A stretch of 64,000 nucleotides of DNA, from the NCBI GenBank assembly GCA_030762175.1, contig CM060833.1, positions 167,910,501-167,974,500 on the forward strand. The letters are read 5' to 3'. Below, one piece after another: positions 50,230-63,007 of the stretch. Position numbers and translations under genes: made by a program. Positions within the stretch are counted from its first letter, which is position 1; each line of letters opens with the position of its first letter. The notes beneath the pieces were generated by a model that searched no databases, was not told the origin of the DNA, and was given only the letters and a program-made list of their open reading frames with translations. The stretch comes from Metallyticus violacea. Its lineage: Eukaryota; Arthropoda; Insecta; Mantodea; Metallyticidae.

Positions 50230-51319
50230 ATTTAAAATTCAAAATTGGCTAATATGAATGCATTTTAAGTAAGATCTAATTGTCACAAACATTGTTACAT
50301 AATGCTGTGTTTGAAATATATACTCTGAGTAATGCTTTGTAGATGTAATGGAATATGATAAAGAACACATGCTACCAAAATAGAAAATTTAGATAACTTT
50401 ATTAGACCATAATTTTACAATATATATTGAGTTCTAGAATTAGTCTCATAGAAATATTATTGTTTTTTTCCTCTATCAGTCCTTGAACTAGTGCAGTATG
50501 TTTCCAAAATGATGTATGGTATAGAAGATGAGTGCATAATGATCTTAATAACCTATTGTATGGTATGACAACTTTTGTAATTCATCCAGCTACCAGCACA
50601 AGAAAGCATGACACCCTTTTGCAAAAAATACCAATGGAACTTATCATATTCTCAATAAACAAACAAGTAATATGAGTGCTGCATCAAATGGAGAGAACAT
50701 CAAAACAAATAAACAAAAGTTGCTTAAATATGTGTCTCTACTTAGCTTCTGGGTTTTGTCGCATCATTGTGCCTTTGGACATGATGAAACCCAAGAAGAG
50801 ATACTATTTCAACAGCTACAGAAATCTGAAAAAACATTGCCAAGAGATCTTTACATTACACAGTAAGAGACAATAGAGATCCAGGTTGCCTAATAGCACG
50901 TTGGACTCAACAAATATTTGAGGCTAGAATAAGCATAAATAATGCCGAACACCTGATAGTAAATGATGATGAAGAATGTGAAGTGTTGTGTGCAAGATGC
51001 TAATGGCAATCATGTAAAACAGACAGTCATGCTTCTCATACATCAAGGTATGAATTACATGCATTAGTTTAGAAGTTACAAGGGAAGAATCAGATGTTGA
51101 GAACAAGTGAAACACTTTGTATGTGTTCTAGCAATCAAGTAAAATTTTCCAACACAGTGCAATGTACACTCATAAAATAAAGCACTGGAATGCTAGGTTG
51201 CATTAACACACTGAAGCTGTGCAGAGAATATGTGCAATATAGACAGGAAAGATACCAAAGACATAACCTTCTCTTTTAATGCCTATATTTCTATATATTT
51301 ATTATTTTATGGTCCTTAG
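50230..51319. other. POLQ intron 7, remaining part, nothing firm
   Basis: After the PLE pair the intron is AT-rich. A stretch at 50680-51120 is somewhat less AT-rich and could be an old repeat, but no domain can be named. Confidence 0.35.
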
Positions 51320-51472
51320 GTTTCTCTGGTGGACAACTGGCAGATAAGATACGTCAGCAACTGAACTCAACAGCAATTCTGGAAGCAATACAGCAATTAC
51401 AGCGATGTCCTGTCGGTATTGATAAAATATTAAGAGGAACTGTAGCATTTGGTGTGGCATTTCATCATGCAG
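51320..51472 (+). CDS. POLQ: DNA polymerase theta, exon 8 (link to FHHAG block)
   Basis: Residues 310-361, phase 1 on both sides. It reads GGQLADKIRQQLNSTAILEA and RCPVGIDKILRGTVAFGVAF then HHAG. This matches the helix preceding the second RecA core and the conserved GVAFHHAGL block of POLQ. The acceptor is GTCCTTAG, the donor GCAG then GTATGA. Confidence 0.9.
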
Positions 51473-51755
51473 GTATGAGGAAGAGAACAAGAAACATTAC
51501 GAAAAATATATAAAATAAGGAATAAAAGCAGGGATTATAGCTAATTGTTACTTCAATTAAATTTTTTTCTAAACATTAATTTTTTATTATTTCCTTTTGC
51601 TTTGTTTTCTTTCTTTCTTTCTAACTTTCTGTGTTACTGTACTTTGATTTGCATGCTATTAAAGTTGAACAGAAGATGAAAAACAAGCAACTTGCTGATG
51701 GAGACTGAATTGAGATAACAGAAGCAATGAGTTAACATGGCTGTTAGCTATAGGT

Positions 51756-53775
51756 AATTTTCCGAAAGTTAAAATTATGCTGCTCTGACCCCCTTATCTT
51801 GTTCCAATCAACAAAAAAAAAGGTCTGTGTAAATTTTCAACTCAATTGGACAAATGCAAAGCAACCCTCATTGACTATGAAGGTTTAAAATTTCACCCGA
51901 GAAATAAATTTTTCTCCCTCTACAACCACCACCACCTCCAAAGTAGTAGTAGTGGTGGTGGTGGCGGTGGCAATTATAATAATAATTTTATTTGCTTCAT
52001 TGTCTTATTTGTAACTAAAGATGATGATGTATTTGATGAATGATTTTTCAATTATTGTTTTGGAACTACTGTGTTTGCTATTGCCCATGCTGGTTTAACG
52101 TGATTTTCATGACACATTTTTTCTAGACTTATAAAATGGCATAAACTTCTTCATAATTTATCACGCAAATTAAGAAAGACTTTATGTTCTCTTGTTGGCT
52201 AAATCTCCAATCAAATCATCAAAGCCAAACTAGCAAGTTTTAAGCATTTTTTTCTACAATCTTTGTTGTAAATCCATTATTTGGCAAAAAGCATGAATTC
52301 TTACTTGAAGAACCTACCACTGCATTGTTGTTATTCAAACTCTTATGATAAATGGAAAGGCTTAAAGAAAAATTTGGCTTGAACTGCAGGAAGGAAAAAG
52401 AATAAAAGAGATCTTTTTGGGGAAATAATGAATCTCTTTGACATGTCTTATTCAAATGCTTTCACACAGATGAAAAATGAGGATAAGAATGTTTTAATGC
52501 TTCAGCACCAAAAAGGACGACCAGGCTGCATTATTGGTGTAGGTCAAAAACTAAAACGCTAGAAAGAAAGTTGTTAGGAAAAAAAAGAACTTATGAAGAA
52601 AATGAACATTTTACTACTATTCAGCTTGCTACATCAAAAACTGTTGATTCAATATCAAGCAGTCAAGGCAGTGATGGTGGTGATAGCAGTGGAAAATTCC
52701 TATTGTCATCTGTTCTGAAAGTATCTGAATGAGAATGTCAGAGGGATTGTTTATAATTTACACAAAGAGATATCTTTTTTTTTTTTTCCTTGCCTACAGT
52801 TCTAGTCATAAATTATTATCAGGATATTTATCCACAAATCAGTTATGCTGCTGCAAAAATTTTTTTCTAACCAATTCTGATACTTAGTTCCTGAAACTGT
52901 GGCTCTTTCCTTATTTGATGACAATATTCCAAAAGCGGATAAGACAAACATGGCTCAAGTTTTATTGGAAGCAGACAGGTGAATAAGAGGAAAAAGAAAA
53001 AATCAACTAAAGATGTACATTCTGCACCAAAATGATTTTTCTTCCATTGCAAACATCGTGTTTTCGTATATTGTAACTAACTCTTGATACAAAAGATTTT
53101 CTATCAGCATTGATTTCCTTGACAAAGACCCTTCAACTTGGAAGGATGATCGTGATTACAAAAGTGGAAGTGAAAGAAGTGAAAAACTTGCGAAGATAGT
53201 TATTATGAATGATGTTGCAGGAAGAGGAAGTCAAACTCATTTAGGATAACAATAACTTTCTTACAAAAGATGCGAGAGACAATTTGTTTTACAGATCATT
53301 GCCAGAGACCATAAAAAATACTCAATTGTTGCTAAATCTTCTCTTAGGAAAAAATGTTCAATGTTCGTTCATTCACATAATGTTTTCATTCTATAGAAAT
53401 TATTGTTTTAAAAAAAAGGTGTTTCTCTTATAGAAGTTGTATGTATTACTAAAAAAACCTATTATTTCTTAAATTTCTCATGTTATTTCAGGAATTTTTC
53501 GAATTAAGTTTTCGGAAATTTAAATCAGAATGTTTTTAAACAATTGCTGAGGTTATCTAGATACCCGCATAAATTTCTCTAAGAAGAAAAAATCAAATTG
53601 TCGAATGCTTCCATATGGAATTAATCGTTGCATATACTGTGTTCTAACATCAAAGTATTTGAGGGTCACCAGGCAGTTGTCCAATTGAGTTGAAAATTTG
53701 CAGAGATTGTTTTGTTGTTCATTGGAACAAGGTAGAGAGTTCGATGCTAATTTTTCAGAAAGTTGAAAATTGAGG
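51756..53775 (+). mobile_element. Unclassified element with long inverted ends
   Basis: Ends of about 105 bases at 51756-51862 and 53669-53775 are inverted matches (best block AAATTTTCAACTCAATTGGA on the left, inverse on the right; CTTGTTCCAAT shared). The interior keeps scattered coding blocks on the + strand: LFDMSYSNAFTQMKNEDKNV then QHQKGRPGCIIGVGQKLKR (52430-52560); SQGSDGGDSSG (52660); VPETVALSLFDDNIPKADKT (52887-52947); and IDFLDKDPSTWKDDRDYKSG then KIVIMNDVAGRG (53108-53232). From memory this order resembles a recurrent uncharacterised arthropod protein family with an NDxAERG-type motif. No known transposase signature is visible. Confidence 0.5.
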
Positions 53776-53999
53776 CCACACTACAATTACTGCATTAGAA
53801 TATTTGAAACTGGTCTAATTGTTAAGACACAGACTTGTGAATGGGAAGTATGAGATGCTTAGAAGAGCAGAGGCATTTGCGCCAAAGTATGCTGTTTTTG
53901 TTTTTTCTTGTGGAATATAGTTTGAAATGTACACTTTGATGTCTATTAAGTGTGAGTGGTAGATATGCCTTGGTTATGAATGAAATCTCCGTTGGAGTA

Positions 54000-55161
54000 T
54001 ACCATAGTGTTAAACGTTACATGGTGCAACTAAATCTCGAGAATAGCAAAAGTGTATGAGCCAGCCTGCTGGCCAGTCAACTGCTATCCTGAGACAGCTG
54101 GTATAACAGCATGGGGTAAATCACTCAACAGAGGGTGTTGTTTGTTTTTGGTCCAATGATCCTCATAATTTCATTAACCGTTTCAATGGATTTTTCTTGT
54201 TATTTGTTTTTATCTGGATCTTTCCTGTGTGGTAGTATTTGTTTGAAAGTTCAGCATTTAATTTAGTCTTATGCTTTAAAGTTTAGTTACCACACACATT
54301 CTTAGTATCTTGCAATTCTCGCAGTAATTTTATTTGTGTATTTAATTTAGTTTGTTTAAATGATATCATTCATAAAAGTCAAATTCATGGTGTAGATTTT
54401 TATTGTGTACAAACAATGAGTGATACAATAAATCTTCATAAGTCATTCTAGAAAACGCTGCATACAGAAAACACATGGAAAATAAAAGTGGCAAAGAAGA
54501 AAAGAAATGCAGGTAAAGAATATGTAAGTGTAAAAACAAAAAAATGTAAGAGCAAATTAAGTAGGTGCCACCTTGTCTATGTTATTTTGAGAAAGTGGGT
54601 CGAGATAAATATTTCGATAATTTGGGGAAATAGGGGATTACAACCTACAGAACAGCTATTTAAATTAATGGCAAGTGTGAATGTGAAAATATTGAGTGTA
54701 ACAGACAGGGTATCTTGCAGATTGCTAACATAGTTTGTAAAGTCATTCCTAATTACAGTTCCAATGTTTGTGCAGTAGCTTTTCGGAACATGCATGGTTT
54801 GAGTGAAAAAAAGACTGCATACTACTCATTACAAAGTTAGAGTAACTGGTACAATTGATTGATATCATTGCCTTCCTAAAAATATTAAAGGAATGTTTTA
54901 ATATTAATTCAATTTGGATTCAAACACAGTGAAACACCCTCTTTATTGAAATATAAAGAGTGTTCTAAACATCTGACTCAGAATAGATTATTAAATGAAT
55001 ATTTTACAACAAAGCATTAGAATGTCTCTCATCTGGAAGCATTTAATTTATTTTTCATTTTCAGTTTTATTTTAGCATATATCACATTTCACTTGTGAAA
55101 TGCATATTTTATTTAATAATATTATAATATAATAAAATCATATTAAGTATACAATATATTT

Positions 55162-55199
<38 letters not shown>

Positions 55200-55640
55200 T
55201 GCAAAAGTTCAACTTTAATATAGTCAGTGTCTCTATATTTAATCTCATGGAAACAAAATAGGGGATTAATATAGTATCATCATAGAGGTTTATATTTTTT
55301 TTCACTTCTCTTTTGAACAGTTATTAATATGATAAATAGCAAATTTATAACCTTGCAGGAATAAGGAATTATTATTTAATATATTATTGATTATTCTCTA
55401 CTGAACAGTTAATAAACAAGATAAATCCCAAGCATATAATATGGAAAAATTATTATCTAATAAATTGGTGATTTAAAATAAAATATAAACAATAATTAGT
55501 GCTGAACATACTGGTAATGTCCAAGATAAAAATAAAAAGAGCACATATTCTACAAATATGCATTTACTGATTTTCTGCTAAATGCAGATAGCTTAAATTT
55601 TTCTCTTTTTGCTTTCTTCCTTTCTCCCCCCCCCTTTTCA
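54000..55640. other. POLQ intron 8, nothing recognised except microsatellite
   Basis: AT-rich intron with an (ATT)n run at 55163-55199. No supported coding sequence. Confidence 0.4.
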
Positions 55641-55659
55641 TTTATATATATATATATAT

Positions 55660-56790
55660 ATATATATGAAAAATAAAGTAACTATGAACAATGTAACTAA
55701 AATAATAATAACTAAAGAAGCAGAAAAAGGATAAAATACCACTTAGTATTCACAGATAATCACTATACTTTGAACTTCTTGAGTTCTTCAAAGGCAAGAA
55801 GACAAGTGAAGGTGGTAAAATTATATATTGAATATCAAAAGTAATATAACTGCCATCTCTCTGTCTCTGAGCATACTTTCAGAACTATGATTGGTAATGT
55901 ATCAATAAATGTTAAATTAAATGTATCATTGAAATCCTTACAGTTAGACACGGCATGTTGGGTAACTGGCAAGGAAGATGTGGTTTTAACGGAACGTCTA
56001 TGATTGTTCATATAAAGCGAAAAAAACAGTAGAAGTCAAACCAACATAAAATGCTTTACAAAGTTTACAAGATTCTGAATTCTTAGAAGAACAGGCAGCA
56101 AATGAAGAAATGTTGAATTCTTGATAAATTCGGGCTGCAGAATGAATGACATGGCATGAGTGCACAGATTTTATATTTAGGGCATTGGCAAGGATATGAG
56201 CCTGCAATGGGATGAGGTAAATTGGAAGGAGATAGGTTGAGACAAAATATACTTTTAAGATTAGGGGATGCTCTAAAAGTAGGACGGGGTACAAATTTAG
56301 AAAAGTAATCTATAATGAAAGCATTAATAAAGTATGTGACATTCTTTCAAAATAGGTCTGGTGCTTTCAATTCCAGGCACATTAGTATTAAAAGGTTAAT
56401 GAAGTTCCTATTGGAAGTTGTAGTTTTTCATTGGAAAGTTTTGTGCACTGGGATGATACAGGATTCTAAGAGAGGATGGTCTTGGAGCTTTTCAGCTAGG
56501 TTATTAATGTACCTGTCAAGAGATGAAAAGTTGTTACAAAAACAGTGGCCATGGATTAAACGAGTAAAAGGAATAGATCTTTTAGTATGCAGAGGATGAC
56601 AATTATCAAAATGAAGATACTATTGTAAATTGGTAGGCTTAATGTGTGCAGATGCAAGAAAAGAGCCACTGCATAAAGAAATATCAATATCTAGGAACAT
56701 AGATGCATTGGGAGTTCACAGAAGTGAACTTAACTGAAAATTTGGAATTAAGATTAGTAAGGAATTGATTGAGAGATGTTAAATGAATTT
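55660..56790 (-). mobile_element. Penelope-like element, second lineage (P3), decayed
   Basis: The minus strand reads YINNLAEKLQDHPLLESCI, then FVPRPTFRASPNLKSIFCL, then PHPIAGSYPCQCPKYKICA, then SCKLCKAFYVGLTS. This is the PLE order: end of the RT (P..AFRRPxNLRDxLVRS in the family), the GSYPC..CKxC zinc-like block, and the start of GIY-YIG (CKxCKAFYVGxT). It is clearly a different lineage from P1/P2. Left of it (55670-55830) are the terminal blocks also seen at 39640-40680. It has frameshifts and stops. Confidence 0.6.
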
Positions 56791-57070
56791 AATCTTATGT
56801 TAATTTGCTTTATAAGGTTTTATTTTATATAACACCCCTTTGAAAATCACATAATTGAAATAATGTTCTTCCAGTTTTAAGTACTTTGAACATGAGAAAT
56901 ATGTTATTACTGTGCCAGAGGAAGGAATGTTTTTTTAATGCTTATGAAACAAAGAGTTCCATTTTTGTATAGTCTATTGCCATATAAAACATAATTAGGA
57001 ATATGTGAGGCTTTTAATTTAGCACATAAGTACAGAAAATTAGCTGTATATTTGAAATAAACTTTTCTGT

Positions 57071-58307
57071 ATATAAATATTGTACTTACAAAGCTGTTGA
57101 CAATGGAGTGGTAATAAATCCTAACATTAGGTATTCACTTTTTACACTAAACTCCACTTACTTACATAAAAGTAAGATGTGTTTCGGGAGAATTTCTCCC
57201 ATCTTCAGTTGCTCACTGAACCACCGTTACTCGAAACAATGGCTAGAGAAACGGATGTTCCTGTGGTGGCCTCTGTTGGTTGAAGTAGGAAGTTGCTGAG
57301 TTCATCCATAGGAGAAAACTCAAAATTCATTAGGTTTTCTCTATTTCTCTATATTTATGTGGAATAGGGTTATAACACTCATGATTTAAAAATTAGATTT
57401 AAAAATTATAAGAAATGGAGATTGTTTGAATTTTGGAATTTACAGAAAAGAAACACACACAAAAAACTACTTAAAAATGAGAATTATAACCCCATTCCAC
57501 TTAAATATGCAGTGTTTCACAGTTTGGCACACAGATTGATGAATATTCCACTCACAGAAACAGAGTACAAAATAGAATACAAACAAATAATAAAGACAGC
57601 TAATCAATGGCTTCAACAAAGACACAGTGATAAAATTTATCAATAAATCTAAAAGACAAAAAGGGATAAGGGAAATTTCCACACTGAAAAACACAAAAGA
57701 AGAATACAAATACAAAAGTTTCACCTACCGTTCAATTAACCACAAGAAGTTCAAGAAAATTTTCAAAGAATATGGGATAATGTTAACCTGAAAGAACAGA
57801 TACAGCATCAAGAGTTTATTAGGTTGCACAGCAAAAGACTTTATATCAACAGAACACAAATCAGGAATGTACGAAATATAATGTGCACATTGTGAGCAGA
57901 GCTATATAGGCAAAACAAAGAAAAATTTGGAAATTCAGAGGAAAGAGCATTTTAGGAATATTTAGTTTAAGCAGATGGATAAATCAGCAGTAGCAGCTCA
58001 CTTTTGGACCAAAAATAATGAAATAAAACCAGGAATTAAACTGCTAAACATGTTCACAACCCATTGCTGTTATCCACTTGGGAAAAATTTTTCATATTAA
58101 AAAATAGAGAAAACCTAATGAATTTCGAGTTTGCTCCTATGGATGAACTCGGCAACTTCCTACTTCAACCAACAGGCTACCACAGGAACATCCGTTTGTC
58201 TAGCCATTAAGTGAGCAATTGAAGATGGGAGAGATTCTCCAGAAACGCATCTTACTTTTATGTAAGTAAGTGGAGTTTAGTGTAAAAAATGAATACCTAA
58301 TTTTAGG
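57071..58307. mobile_element. Penelope-like element with 14-bp target duplication (P2)
   Basis: Exact ATAAACTTTTCTGT flanks the insert (57057-57070 and 58308-58321). A minus-strand terminal piece (57071-57330) precedes a 5'-truncated plus copy (about 57425-58307) with the helical region (FHSLAHRLMNIPLTETEYKI) and a broken GIY-YIG domain (SGMYEI, SYIGKTKKNLEIQRKEHFRN, AAHFWTKNNEIK). It ends 104 bases before the acceptor of POLQ exon 9. Confidence 0.85.
57174..57211 (-). ncRNA. Hammerhead-ribozyme-like motif (P2)
   Basis: The minus strand reads CAA, CUGAAGA, U, hairpin GGGAG AAAUU CUCCC, GAAA, CACAU, C, UUA. Core and stem II are intact. Helix III ACACAU and the ACGCAU of sister copies (22914, 58216) point to an ancestral ACGCGU palindrome lost by CpG decay. 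Confidence 0.55.
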
Positions 58308-58347
58308 ATAAACTTTTCTGTGTTAAAATAAATTTGTTGCTTGCTAA

Positions 58348-58815
<468 letters not shown>

Positions 58816-58974
58816 TAATGTTCATAAAAAATATTTTTAAAATATAAGAGTTGTTCAATATATAAATTTCATTGGGATATAAAAGTTGTTTTGATATAAT
58901 TCTTATACTGATATGCACATGTTTGCCTAGCGCTATGGATAGCTTACATGGAAGGGTAGTCATTCATCCTGCAG

Positions 58975-60330
58975 ATGTAAATGCACAATCATTACAGTGA
59001 GGCAGGGAACGAAAGCCCAGTATGAAACAGTGGGCTTGTGTCAGATGCAGTTTTGTAGCATGGCAAATGCATGTGTGTTGTCTGGTTCAGGCAGCAGTGT
59101 GTTCAGTGATTTGGTACGTAAGCGTCAATGGCTGTGCACCCACTGACATCCACAGGAAACTTGTTGCTGTGAATGGAGACAGTGTCTGTGCAGTTGATCT
59201 GAAGATGGTACGACATGTTTGCTGAAGGATGAGTAAGAGTTTTGGTAAAGTTTGATGCAGTCATTCCTGTATTGTCAGTAAAGTTAGCTGCAAGGCAAGT
59301 GGATGCATTGATCTGGTAGAACAGATGAATCTAGGTTCATGAGGTGGTGCATCTAATGGGAATTGCCATCTGAATAGTTCATTGCATCATCCAGGAGGAT
59401 ACTGCCATGGGTGGCTGAGTCATTAAGGCACGGACTGGTGAGCAGGTCTGCAGTTCGAATCCTACCAGGACCGTCCTCCCTGACTGGTTTTTTCCAGATT
59501 TTCCTCAGTCCTCATAACTGGCAAATGCTGGGGAGGTATCCTAAACTTAGGCCTGGAACTTTTCCTTCCTTAAAAAAATATCCTTTCCCAATTTATCATT
59601 TCATCCCATGTGTCATCAGTGTCGACAGCCTGTGGTGCCTCTGTAGTAAAAACGGGCATTAAACACTACTAAAAAAAAATTCTATGAGAATTTGTCATAC
59701 AGCAAAGTGTGTGCACATTGGGTTCCTCATCAACTCACTCCTGATCATCATGAAATAAGAGTGGGCTAGGCTTAATGGTTTAATGCAGTACTACCAATGA
59801 ATGACAGGATGAGAGCTTCATTCATCACTTCACTATCAAATGAAAAAAAAAAAATATTGATGTAATGGAAGCATCCAAATATGAAAGAAATGTAAGACCC
59901 CATTGGCAGAATGTGACTATGCTGGGATACAAGAGGTATGCTTCTCATTGACTTTCTGAAATGAGGACACAATTATAGCTGTCTGGTATTGTCAGACTTT
60001 AAAGAGCCTGAAATCACCAATTCAACACAACACCCTGGCCTATTATCAGTTAGTGTCATTCTGTTTGATGACAATGCCCATCCCCACACTGCCACACGAA
60101 CACAGATCAAACATGCAGAATGAGAATGTCAATGGCTGCTGTACCCACATAGAGTCCTGATTTGGAGCTGAGTGACTTTCATCTATTTCCAACAATAAAG
60201 GAATGCAGGGGCAGCATTTTCAAATGTATGTGGAGGTTGTGAGTGTAAATGACTTTTGGAATGTTCATGCCTTTTTATTTTCTGAGATGTCTCAAATCAT
60301 CAAACTCTATTTCAGCTCATGCAGCTTTAG
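58975..60330 (+). pseudogene. mariner transposase fossil with nested SINE
   Basis: The + strand reads NGCAPTDIHRKLVAVNGDSV (N-terminal helix-turn-helix, about 59120-59190), RMSKSFGKV, and then, after the SINE B copy at 59402-59690, VILFDDNAHPHTATRTQIKH (about 60060-60115; the DDNAHPH catalytic block) and LSDFHLF (about 60170). Many stops interrupt it. Confidence 0.65.
59402..59690 (+). mobile_element. SINE family B copy nested in mariner
   Basis: Starts GCCATGGGTGGCTGAGTCAT, has the B box AGTTCGAATCC, the full body, and an A-run tail at 59671-59679. Target duplication not resolved. Confidence 0.82.
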
Positions 60331-61214
60331 CAGATTCACTTTTAAACAATAAAAAGGAAGAGCAGAAAAACTTCCTGTTTAACATCCATCTACAAATCCA
60401 TTCATTTTTATTATAAACCTCTTCTTTTAACTTTCTCTTGACAGTTTTATCATATATTCTAGCATGGGAAAAGGTCTCTGTAAGCTTTGACTTCCAATTT
60501 ACATTCTAGTGTTAACAAAGAAAAATGCATTTTCTGCATACTATATATCAAGTTAATGCTGTTTTTTAACTTCACTATATGGACTGATAATGAAAACTAA
60601 CACATTTCTTTGGAGCATTTTCTATTATTGCAGCATGTGCATTTTCCACCTTCATGCAGCAAGCCCTCAGGTGATAAGAATAACTAACCATTCTTATTCT
60701 TTTTTCCTCTTTCCACATGCTGTACCAGGAGACAGATTTCTTGTGATTTCTATGGAGTTAAATGGAAGCATAGCAACTTGTACTCCCCCTTACCTACAAA
60801 CGACAAGGTGAAGCAGTGAAACTGGGTATGCAGTTGAAAAAAATAAATTGAATTATTTCAGAAACAACGTAAGTCACTGAATAGTAAGTTTTCAGGAAAT
60901 TTTGGGGGGGGGGGAAACCTTCTTATAAAGGTATTTTTATTATGAACAAATTGACAAGAATTTTTTTGAGTTTTCTATGTCACATTTAATATAGTTTGGC
61001 CATATTTTTAATGAAAATTAAACATTTTAAATAGTTTATTTAATCAATTAAAAGCAATTGATTTGTTTTTTCTGGAATAAATGCATGCTTTGACTAAAAA
61101 AATGTTTTTTAGCTTTAGGAATAAATTTTAATGCAAAAAGTTTTAAAATGAATAATTTTAATATTCTATTTATGAAAATAAAAATATGTAAACAAAATAA
61201 GTATTTTTTGCAAT

Positions 61215-61440
61215 TGATATTATCTATGATTTAGTTGAACTACACATTCTTAATGCATCACTTACTTATCATAATATATAGAACCGGTTTCGAGAACATT
61301 TCGTTCTCATCATCAGCTAAGCTTAAAGTCAACTGTGAATGGTCAGATAATTTGTTAAGTTGTGTAGTTCAACTAAATCATACAATAATATCAGTTATAT
61401 GATTGACTTCACTACGTAAGTTCCAATTAACATTTTAATT
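61215..61440. mobile_element. P1 PLE terminal fold-back
   Basis: A minus-strand P1 terminus with an intact-looking hammerhead motif (61215-61350) is joined to a short plus-strand terminus (TAGTTCAACTAAATCATAC, then the AAGTTCCAATTAAC end). No coding part. Confidence 0.7.
61279..61319 (-). ncRNA. Hammerhead-ribozyme-like motif, best copy
   Basis: The minus strand reads UAG, CUGAUGA, U, hairpin GAGAAC GAAAU GUUCUC (6 bp), GAAA, CCGGU, U, CUA. The core is complete; stem I UAG/CUA pairs; helix III ACCGGU is a perfect palindrome, which would suit pairing between two copies; the cleavage triplet would be GUU. It lies in POLQ intron 9, antisense to the gene. Confidence 0.65.
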
Positions 61441-63007
61441 TTTTGCAAACTGATTCAGTCTCTGGAAACACTGTGCAAATTAAACTAATCACACATTGGC
61501 CACCTACAATCAGCTTGAGAATGTCATCAACTATTTGCTTCTTTATTGGAAAATGCCCTTCAGGATATGCTGATGTAATAGAAAAATATTACTTTATTAT
61601 TACTAATGATACAGAATGTATGAAACTATGGTCATCAATAAAATTTAAATTTTTGTTTAATATCTGCACCCTCATTAGTGATAGAATGGTTAAATTTGCA
61701 TATACTGGCTGATTTAGAATTGTTCTTTCTTCAGCTTTGGAACGTCTCACATTTCTTTTTTAATATCTTGGCCAACAATGCTTATAGTCTTATGTCAGAA
61801 CAATCTGGAATTACTATTTAAAATCTCCTCTTCTGGCTAAAGTTAACAATTAGTTCAACATACAGCTTTAATGTGTAAATTTAATCACACTTTCTTAATT
61901 TTCTTTTCAAAACAGCGAAATCTCTTTCACAGGGGGAAAATGAATGTCCCTTAATTGGAAAATATTGTTCAATTATTTTTTATTTCCCTGTTGAAACCAG
62001 AGCTGACAAAACACTCAACACTGTGTGGCTTTCGTTCTGACCTCCACATTCGTCTGAAAAGAAGTGGAGATTTACAACATTTTTTGGCATTGATGTGTCC
62101 AGATAGTTAATAATAAATGAGACAGCTTCATTAGGCCCTTTGGATCCCATGCCTTCATGACAGGTAAAAAATGTTGCTGAGTCATCCTTTAACCTATGTA
62201 TACAAAAAGTACTAACTGTTAACTGTCACAAATAAAATGTCTCTTGCACTGGAATATGGGGAAGATTCTGATTTTGCATAAAATCTATACACACTGAACC
62301 TACCATGTCATCATGTTTTGCAAGAACAGATATATCCTTAAGTTTACTATAACATTTCTTAGTTCTGCAAATGTATACCATTTATTCAGCCGCATGTACC
62401 CTTTTGACAGCATTATTTAAAAATTTGCTTTTCAGTTTGATGTTCAGCTCCTTATAAGTGCAACATGGTCTATCTGTTTTTGACTAAATTTCATGTTGGA
62501 ATGCTCCAGAAAAACTTTTCTGTAAAATCTATACTTAACATGAGTAGGATGCTGTACTGATGCATAAGATAAACATTAAATTGTTCATTTAAGAATTTAC
62601 AATCTGCATTTTTGTAATGGGAGTCCTTAGTTGTGTACTCTTTTACAGTGTGTATCAAGGTCCTTATTTCCAGATTTATCAGAAGGGGACCATGGTTCCC
62701 AAAACATGTCCTAACTTGAATACAGTAAGTGAAGTGTGTAAGAAATTTACTTGCATTATATAAATTAATTAGCATATCTACTTGTTCACTGGCAAGTCCC
62801 AGCCAGAGAATGTTACCTTTTTCTTCTTCTCCTCCTCCTTCTTTACACACAAATTTGTAGAATAAAAAAAACTGTGGCTGTGTCCTCTGTCTCAAGGATA
62901 GCTATCCCAAAGGTAATACTAACTTCACTTTCATGGCTCTTTAATGGTATTTTAGCTCATACTGAATAGCACTGTGACTATTAAGCTTATTGACTCTGTG
63001 TTGCCAG
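61441..63007. other. POLQ intron 9, last part, nothing firm
   Basis: The minus-strand open frame 62491-62895 has no recognisable domain. A short piece near 62735 (AGTGAAGTGTGTAAGAAATT) also occurs near 39645, marking a small dispersed repeat. Confidence 0.35.

Noticed and set aside
62491..62895. Minus-strand 134-residue frame in POLQ intron 9
   Set aside because: No recognisable domain, unusual composition, and no splice or promoter context; chance cannot be excluded.
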